Source: Homarus americanus
Lineage: Eukaryota; Arthropoda; Malacostraca; Decapoda; Nephropidae
Direction: 5' to 3'
DNA length: 64,000 nt
Assembly: GCF_018991925.1 (NCBI RefSeq)
Contig: NW_024737042.1
Coordinates: forward strand, 20,336,795 to 20,400,794
Shown here: positions 58,049 through 64,000 of the stretch, piece by piece
Numbering within the stretch: the first letter of the stretch is position 1
Layout of the letters: the number at the start of each line of letters is the position of its first letter
Made by a program: the position numbers and the translations under genes
Notes under the pieces: generated by a model
Databases searched by the model: none
What the model was told of the DNA's origin: nothing
The model's input: the letters and a program-made list of their open reading frames with translations, nothing else

Positions 58049-58685
58049 TCACAGTGAGACTCGCGGCGTTTGATTGTGACGTGCGTCGGGGCTTGTATTC
58101 TGCCTTCCGGAGACTGAATGTTCATTTGTAAAATAATTGTCATTAGATCAAAAACTTCGTAGGTAATTTAGCTTCTAACAAAATTATTTCTGTAAAATAT
58201 ATAATTTGCGTAAGAGATGATTATGAGGTAAGTTAAGTTGATTACATTGTGTAAGATGTATTTTATTGCTTTGTATTGTCCGTCGACCAAGATGCCGATA
58301 CGCCGAGTCATTCTAAGCCACGTGACGGGTTAGCCAGCGCCAACAGCGCCCCCCCCCCCAAGCGGACGGAGATTTCTGGAAACTAGGCCTATATAATATT
58401 AAATATAATTTACCGAATTAATGGACGGGAATCATTAAATTAAATGACATTATTAAACTTAAAATTATTATAGATCGTTTCCCAGTGTATATATGTTATG
58501 TAGGTCCCAACAAAGTTATTAGTTATGCGGAAAATAGGTCACGGACTTGGCTCGCCTTGAAGACGGACAAGGCTGGCCAACGGTCAGTTGGACTACAGCG
58601 CTTGAACAGACAGGGTGGTCTGCGCGTTCAGACAGGACAATACGGTCACGTGGTCTGGTCACCTGTGTTCCGACATTGCAGTATA

Positions 58686-59716
58686 AGCAGTTCTCACCAC
58701 TCTTCAAATAGACCACTTACGACTTTTTTTTAGCTTAACTTGATTTCCATGCATTTCTACACATAAATTATTTGGATTAGTAACCTTAAAGCCTTACCTT
58801 TTATAATGGTTAGGAGAATTTGGAGGATATAAGTGAAGATGAGGCAAGTAGAGGCTGGCGGATGTTCCTACACAAACATGGAATTCTTTTAAAAAGAATA
58901 ATAAAATTCTTCATTTGCTGTTCTACGTATATGGAGGATATCTTATAAAAAAATATTATTCCCTTACAGATTTATACAAATTATGTGCATCTAATTCTAT
59001 TTTTTTTTTCATTTGGTTTCAAAATATAGTTCCATAGTGTTGGTCATCGGGCGGGGTGCGAGTACCACGGAAATCTCCCACGTTCTTGCAATTGGCCCTA
59101 CAGCCTATGGTGGTGTCTTCACGGTTGACTGAAGGTGTTAATCATCTCGACCAAGTCGGCCAACCCTCTACAGTAAGTGGATGAACATACTGTACACACA
59201 TCTAAAACAATTCTTAAGTTACCACTACTTAGAAAATTTTACAGAAAACGAAAGCACTTTTTGATAAGCGGTTTTATTCTCTCGGTTTGCAGTGAATATT
59301 TTTGCAGTATAAGAAGTAAACACATATTTTTTGTTTGAAAAAATAATGGACCACAAGAAAATTAGGCACCCAAGTTATTTAACCTAAGATTAAAGCCAGT
59401 ACCCTAATGATCCCTGGGGAGTTACGTTAGTTTGGATTAGGGTTGTTAAACTTAGGTTTAAACAGCCAGGAGGGGGGTGGGGGTCAAATCTTTGAGACAA
59501 TTTTTCTTTTTAAAAGAACTCCATGTTTGTGTACGAACAACCGCCAGCCTCTACTTGCCTCATCTCCACTTATATCCTCCAAATTCTCCTAACCATTATA
59601 AAAGGTAAGCCTTTAAGATTACTAATCAAAATAATTTATGTGTAGAAATGCATAGAAATCAAGTTAAGCTAAAAAAAAGTCGTAAGTGGTCTATTTGAAG
59701 AGTGGTGAGAACTGCT
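58686..59716. mobile_element. Foldback element with arms of about 220 bp
   Basis: 58686-58905 and 59497-59716 are inverted copies. Shared blocks include AGCAGTTCTCACCACTC, AAATAGACCACTTACGAC and AGGCAAGTAGAGGCTGGCGG, with few mismatches. About 590 bp of unrelated sequence lies between. No coding frame. I could not read a convincing target duplication. Confidence 0.85.
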
Positions 59717-60182
59717 CCATCTGGGTTGGTGAATGACGTCCCTTATCAGAAATAATATCGACCCAATTTTCGTAATGAGCGCAATTAATAACATCCAGCA
59801 CTACCAAAATATTTATTTAATTAGTATAAATACTTAGTGGCCTAAATTTCACATTTTAATAAGTCCAAATATGCCAGGTAGTTCCCAGGCATGTTTTATT
59901 TGTGTAACAGTTTAACCACAATTTGTTACTAATAAGATAAATTCAGTGACAAATTCATTTTTTTTTTTAATTCCCTTAGTGACTCAATGTATTGCAAGAA
60001 AGAACTACCTTACCACTTTTGGCGCAACATTTGGAGTGGTGGTAATAATTCACTTTGACATTGACAGTGGTAGAATCAAGTGCAGATATATTGGCTTTGT
60101 ATCGCTATGATTCCAACAAAAATGAATAATGTCTTCGAAAATAAATTAAATTAAAGGTTAAATTATCTTTTCGGTCAATTTT
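59717..60182. other. Unassigned stretch
   Basis: AT-rich, no recognised feature. Confidence 0.5.
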
Positions 60183-60485
60183 TTCAATTTCAATTTCAAT
60201 TGTTTATTCCTTGATAGAGGAAGCGGGATCCTAGTGCTGTCACTAGGTACCCTTGTACAATGACACCAGAAGCATCTGGCAAGTGTGACAAGTATATACA
60301 GTATAAATATAATATAGGGGCTTACTAAAGCCTAAGGAAGGAAGGATATTCCTTTAACACATAATTAATGTTATTTACATAATATCTGGCCAGTATGGGG
60401 AGGATCATCGTGTCTCCGTCAGGGGGTCATGGAGTGGTGGTCCAGCAAGCGTCACGGAAGCGTTGTGTGTGGGGACACCTTAAGG

Positions 60486-60677
60486 CAGGGGTCACCAAAC
60501 TTTTTTCACAGTGGGCCGGATAACTGAAAGAGTGACGAGCGCGGGCCGCATAATCATTCTGTTCAATACTTGCAAGCCAGAACGAAAGCTCTGGTAACGT
60601 CAGAGCGTAGGCGGAGCTACCACGAGCCGGGGAAGGACTTGGGATCCGGCCCGCGGGCCGTAGTTTGGTGACCCCTG
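60486..60677. mobile_element. hAT-type MITE (192 bp)
   Basis: Terminal inverted repeats CAGGGGTCACCAAACT and AGTTTGGTGACCCCTG (one base of offset inside). 8-bp flanks are CCTTAAGG at 60478-60485 and CCTTAGGG at 60678-60685, a 7/8 match. Length of the duplication and the CAGGGG end fit the hAT superfamily. No coding capacity. Confidence 0.88.
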
Positions 60678-60685
60678 CCTTAGGG

Positions 60686-61943
60686 GGTAGTGGATAAGGG
60701 TGCAGTTGTCGGGTCTTTTGCATAATGCACATGAGCGTTGCTCAGGGGATGCGGGGATACCAATCTCCCAAGCAAAGTCATAACCAATGATGATACGGGC
60801 AGCAATCACGTCCCTTTTCCGCGACCCTTTCCCGTAGACGTACGAGAGGTCAGGAAGTTTACGGAGGACATCGTACCAGGTGGGCGGGGAGTCCAGGAGG
60901 GATGGCTGCTTCCCGAGGTTCTCTCTGTTTGCGGCGAATTTGGGTCCTAAGCTGTAAAAGTGTTCGAGGAACAACGTAGTCAGGTGTGGCCTTGTTGCAG
61001 CCTGTCTTGGCAAGGCCATCTGCTGCCTCATTCCCCAAGATACCGACATGACTGGGTATCATAGGAATGTCACAGGACGGCCTGCATCCTGAAGTGTTGA
61101 TGTTAACCCTCGTATTCGGAGGATGAGGTCCTTATTTTCCCCTAATCCAAATGCGATCCCGTCGAGAGCAGACCTGGAATCGCAGGAGACAAGCAAGGGG
61201 CAGAAACCATCTGCTTCTTCCTCAGCGAGAAGGGCAGCAAGGAGGGCAATTAGTTCAGCCTGAGTGGAGGATGCCCCGTCAGAAACTCTGATAGACAGTT
61301 TGATAGGCTCAGGGGCATCAGGACGGGAGATGTAGACACCAGCCCCGACCCGACCTGTAGCGGGGTCAACAGAACCATCAGTGTAGAGGACGAACCTACC
61401 TGGGGACCAGTGGGCGATCCTGGAGAGGTGGTATTTGCAGAGAATAACAGGGTTCACGTGGGATTTCGGGAGCGGTCCACCGAGGGCAATCACTTCAGGT
61501 TGAAAATCCAGCCAAGGAGAAGGAGACGAACCAACAGCAGGGGTGACAACAATATCAGGCAGGAGGTCGTGTTCCTGAAGGGCTCGGATGAGTGACCCTC
61601 GCCACTGTCTTCTGGATGGAGGTCGGCCTCGGACAGCAGGAGTCAAGTTGGCTTGGACATAGTTGCCCCGAGGATCCCGTAGAATGGAAACGGCAGTCTT
61701 TAGGTAAAACTCCTGGACACGATCCTGTAAGGGGGAAAGACCAAGTTCAACTAAAATGAGGGCAGGCTGAGCCGTATCAAAGGCTCCCTTGATATCAAGG
61801 AAGACGGAGACGCGGGCAGTCTGATTGCAATAAAAGGAATCAATGGAGTGTGCTGTGCTGCGATGTTGTATGAAACCATTGAGGGAGTTGTGGAAGCAGC
61901 CTATGGTGTGAAGAAGGCGACGATTGAGTATCCTTTCCATCAT
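60686..61943 (-). pseudogene. LINE RT remnant and RNase H domain
   Basis: From 61943: MMERILNRRLL, GFIQHRSTAHSID and VFLDIKGAFDTA (motif A). The frame then jumps to a C-terminal segment without motif B-C (no YADD found), an in-frame loss. RNase H follows: LYTDGSVDPATG (first Asp), SSTQAELIALLAALL (Glu), VSCDSRSALDGI (Asp) and, in another frame near 61050, IPSHVGILGNEAADGLAK (His and last Asp). A CX2C motif, CALCKRP, lies near 60740. At least two shifts after 61060. Confidence 0.83.
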
Positions 61944-62512
61944 CTTGCAAACACAGGAGGTAAGACTAATGGGTCAATATTTCCCAGGATCTCCCGGCTT
62001 AGGGATGGGGATAAAAGTGGCATTTTTCCTGTTAGACGGGAGAACCCCATGTTCATAAGACATATTGCAGAGAGCAAGCAAGGGGCCGTTAGGAATATTA
62101 GTACAGGCGTTGAGGACGGAGTAGGTTATCTGATCATCTCCAGGATAGGCGTTTTTTCTAGAGCGACGAGCACTGTCACGCTCGAACTGTGTGATGGGAT
62201 GAACAGTGGGGACAGGGCAGGTAAGAGCAGCACGAACAACAGGCTCAGACGCATCGATGCGGGCCTGCACTGCCTCCTGCATTGGATCTGGAAGTGCTTC
62301 AGGGGAGGAAGCTCGTGCCCAGTTCTCCATTAAAGAGCAGGCAAGGGAGGCGGGGTCAGGGTGGGAAGGAGGCCTCCGTCGAGTACCCCGTATAGCATTA
62401 ATCCGATTCCATACATAAGAGGGTGACGACTGGAACGATAGAGACCCCAGTGAAAGATAGCCAGTCCGCCTCACGAATCCGACGACGCTCCTGAGTTGCA
62501 AAGGAGCACCAA
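61944..62512 (-). pseudogene. LINE RT N-terminal part with a nonsense codon
   Basis: The frame from about 62501 reads YVWNRINAIRGTRRRP, AYPGDDQITYSVLN and IPIPKPGDPGKY, then TGA near 61973, then PISLTSCVCK in the same phase. A single CGA-to-TGA change would explain the stop, since RPISLTS is the family consensus. Confidence 0.83.
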
Positions 62513-62526
62513 TTTTTTAAATCTTC

Positions 62527-63779
62527 CTAGTCCTCTGGAGAGCGAGACCTCCGTATGGCAGAGTGGAGATCACGGGTTACCTGCCGGAGATGTCTCATGG
62601 CAGGGATACGATACCAGTAGTTGGTGGCACTTCTGGGGTGACGGGGAGGGCGTGGAGGGGTAACGCGATTGACGGAGTCATACACGGCATCAACAAAATC
62701 AGCGCTGTAAGAGTCAAGGGACTGGGGGACAACATAGGAATCCGCCCAGGTAGACAGGTATTGGGTAAAGGAAGGAACAGCATTTTGTGTGAGACGAAGG
62801 CGAGGGGATCGATAAGGAGCTGATGCCGGGGCAGAGAAGGAGAGCCTGAGATGGGTAGTAACGGCAAGATGGTCACTATACAGAGCAGGCTCGGTGCAGA
62901 CGGTCGGATGAAAGGAGGTATGACCGTTCAATAGTAAGCCAACATCAAGGAAACTATGGAGGAGGCGAGTAGGTTCGTCAGGACAAAGAAAGCGAACATC
63001 ATCATCCCCATTAAGAAACTGTGAGAGATGTGATCCGTTAAGGGTACATGGCGTGGGATGATCCGGAGTAAGAGTGGGATGGCGGGAATTAAAGTCGCCA
63101 AGAACAATAGTGGGAACCCCATCATGGAGGTCGTGAAGAACCTGGGGGTCCAGAGAATCACTCTTGAAATGAACATTGACTACACGAAGGTCCGGTCACC
63201 AAGAGTAAGGGAGACAGAAAGTAATTCAGATGGGGGTCCATGTGAGTCAGGTGAAGGGAGATGAACAGATGGAATGGTGTTACGCACAAGGGAGAGGAGG
63301 CCACGAGCCTGCCCACAGTACCGAGGCAGGGTGTAAACAGTATAACCAGAGAGGCGGAGTGGAGTAACATCGTCTGTGATGGTTTCCTGAAGTAGAGCAA
63401 CATCTATTTGATGGGAGAGCACAAACTGGGTGAGGTCTGTCCGGCGAGGTCTAAGTCCCTGGATGTTCCATTGTAAGAAGAGGAGGGAACGGTCTCCGTG
63501 GTGAGATGAGTCGGTGGGGCTAGACAGGGCTCCAGAGGAGGTACCAAATTCTGTAAGAGGGAGGAGTGGGAGAGCGAGGGATGGATCCTCCATCTCGGGA
63601 GATTGAAGGAGGCGGGTCACCAGGGCTTGCAAAGTGCGCCCCTGTTGGCTCAGGGTGTCCAGAATGAGTTGTTGTTGCCTCTGCAATGTCGCAATTGTTT
63701 TCACAAACAAGTCGAGTTGGGCAGAGAGATGGTTGATTTGCTTGGAGTAGCGATCCAGACGGAGAGTGATTGTTTCCAT
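62527..63779 (-). pseudogene. LINE endonuclease (APE type), frameshifted
   Basis: From ATG 63779: a coiled-coil N-terminus (residues 1-60), then LFLQWNIQGLRPRRTDL and VALLQETIT (catalytic Glu). One base is missing near 63182. The next frame holds TIVLGDFNSRHP (about 63105) and YSDHLAVTTHL (SDH, about 62870), completing the active site. The stretch to 62527 links to RT. Confidence 0.83.
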
Positions 63780-64000
63780 AGAACCAACTTGGTGTACCTG
63801 TGCAGGAGCTGGAGGTGGCAGCGAGGATTGCCGAGGGCCCGACTTGGCTTGTGGTGGTGGTAGCGACGGAGAGGGATGGTGAGGGTTCAGGTGAGTAAGA
63901 GGTGGTGGTGCTGGTGAGAGACAGCGGGGATCCGGGTGGGCAGGAGGTGGTGGTGACGGGGAGGAAAGGTGAGGGCTCAGGTGAGCAAGAGGTGGTGATG
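63780..64000 (-). other. Proline-rich upstream region, partial
   Basis: GGTGGTGG and GGTGAGGG repeats on the plus strand would read as Pro/Ser-rich on the minus strand. This is possibly the end of ORF1 or a spacer. The window ends here. Confidence 0.4.

Larger units (their letters stand above)
60183..64000 (-). mobile_element. LINE with endonuclease, RT and RNase H; runs off the right edge
   Basis: Minus-strand element with a (GAAATT)n tail at 60183-60205, RNase H, RT, endonuclease and a proline-rich upstream region. RNase H after RT points to the I/Jockey-related group of LINEs. It has a nonsense codon, frameshifts and loss of the RT catalytic centre, plus a hAT MITE near the 3' end. Confidence 0.85.

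Overview
The window is animal nuclear DNA made almost entirely of transposable elements and simple repeats. I see no host protein-coding gene, rRNA or tRNA that I can defend. The mix is long (TA)n and (GT)n arrays, CR1-like LINEs ending in an ATAAGAAC octamer tail, Penelope-like elements (PLEs), Helitrons with minisatellites and Gypsy-type LTR elements. That suggests an arthropod, and a decapod crustacean fits best; the taxon is an inference.

Layout: 1-1100, (TA)n arrays around a PLE terminus. 1104-1866, a solo LTR. 1894-5545, a decayed autonomous Helitron on the minus strand: 3' hairpin, Rep/Pif1 coding relic broken by a 447-bp solo LTR, 25-bp minisatellite, 5' end. 5690-6165, a PLE 3' fragment. 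7010-14060, a triple nest: Helitron 5' ends and minisatellite, split by an LTR retrotransposon (7346-13687, TSD ATGTT), itself split by a DNA transposon (10361-13392, TSD CTGTGCCAT). 14058-17035, two PLE copies head-to-tail. 17036-23980, a CR1 copy interrupted by a second, nearly full-length CR1 (17702-21624). 23985-24320, PLE pieces. 24337-27612, about 3.2 kb bounded by short direct repeats. 27801-30545, another CR1. 30540-33560, minisatellites and low complexity. 33723-39000, a CR1 split by a solo LTR (35377-36627, TSD ATCAT) that holds a CR1 fragment. 39100-39875, a non-autonomous Helitron. 40001-40128, a near-perfect palindrome of PLE-type termini between (TA)n arrays. 40470-41000, a LINE relic. 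45010-47870, a LINE with a C-terminal zinc finger. 48043-53166, four LINE fragments each bracketed by (GT)n. 53210-60180, mostly unassigned DNA with a foldback element and a hAT-like relic. 60183 to the right edge, an RNase H-bearing LINE with a hAT MITE inside.

These are selfish elements rather than a cooperating gene set. The useful content is the order of insertions, shown by clean target-site duplications, and three signals that may be new or under-described: LINE copies repeatedly joined to (GT)n at both ends; a Helitron family whose 5' end carries a 25-bp minisatellite; and a covarying CUGANGA-hairpin-GAAA (hammerhead-like) motif in several PLE-type termini. Nearly all coding regions carry frameshifts, stops or loss of catalytic residues. 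The clearest intact ORF is a CR1 ORF1 with an SGNH esterase domain at 20657-21550.
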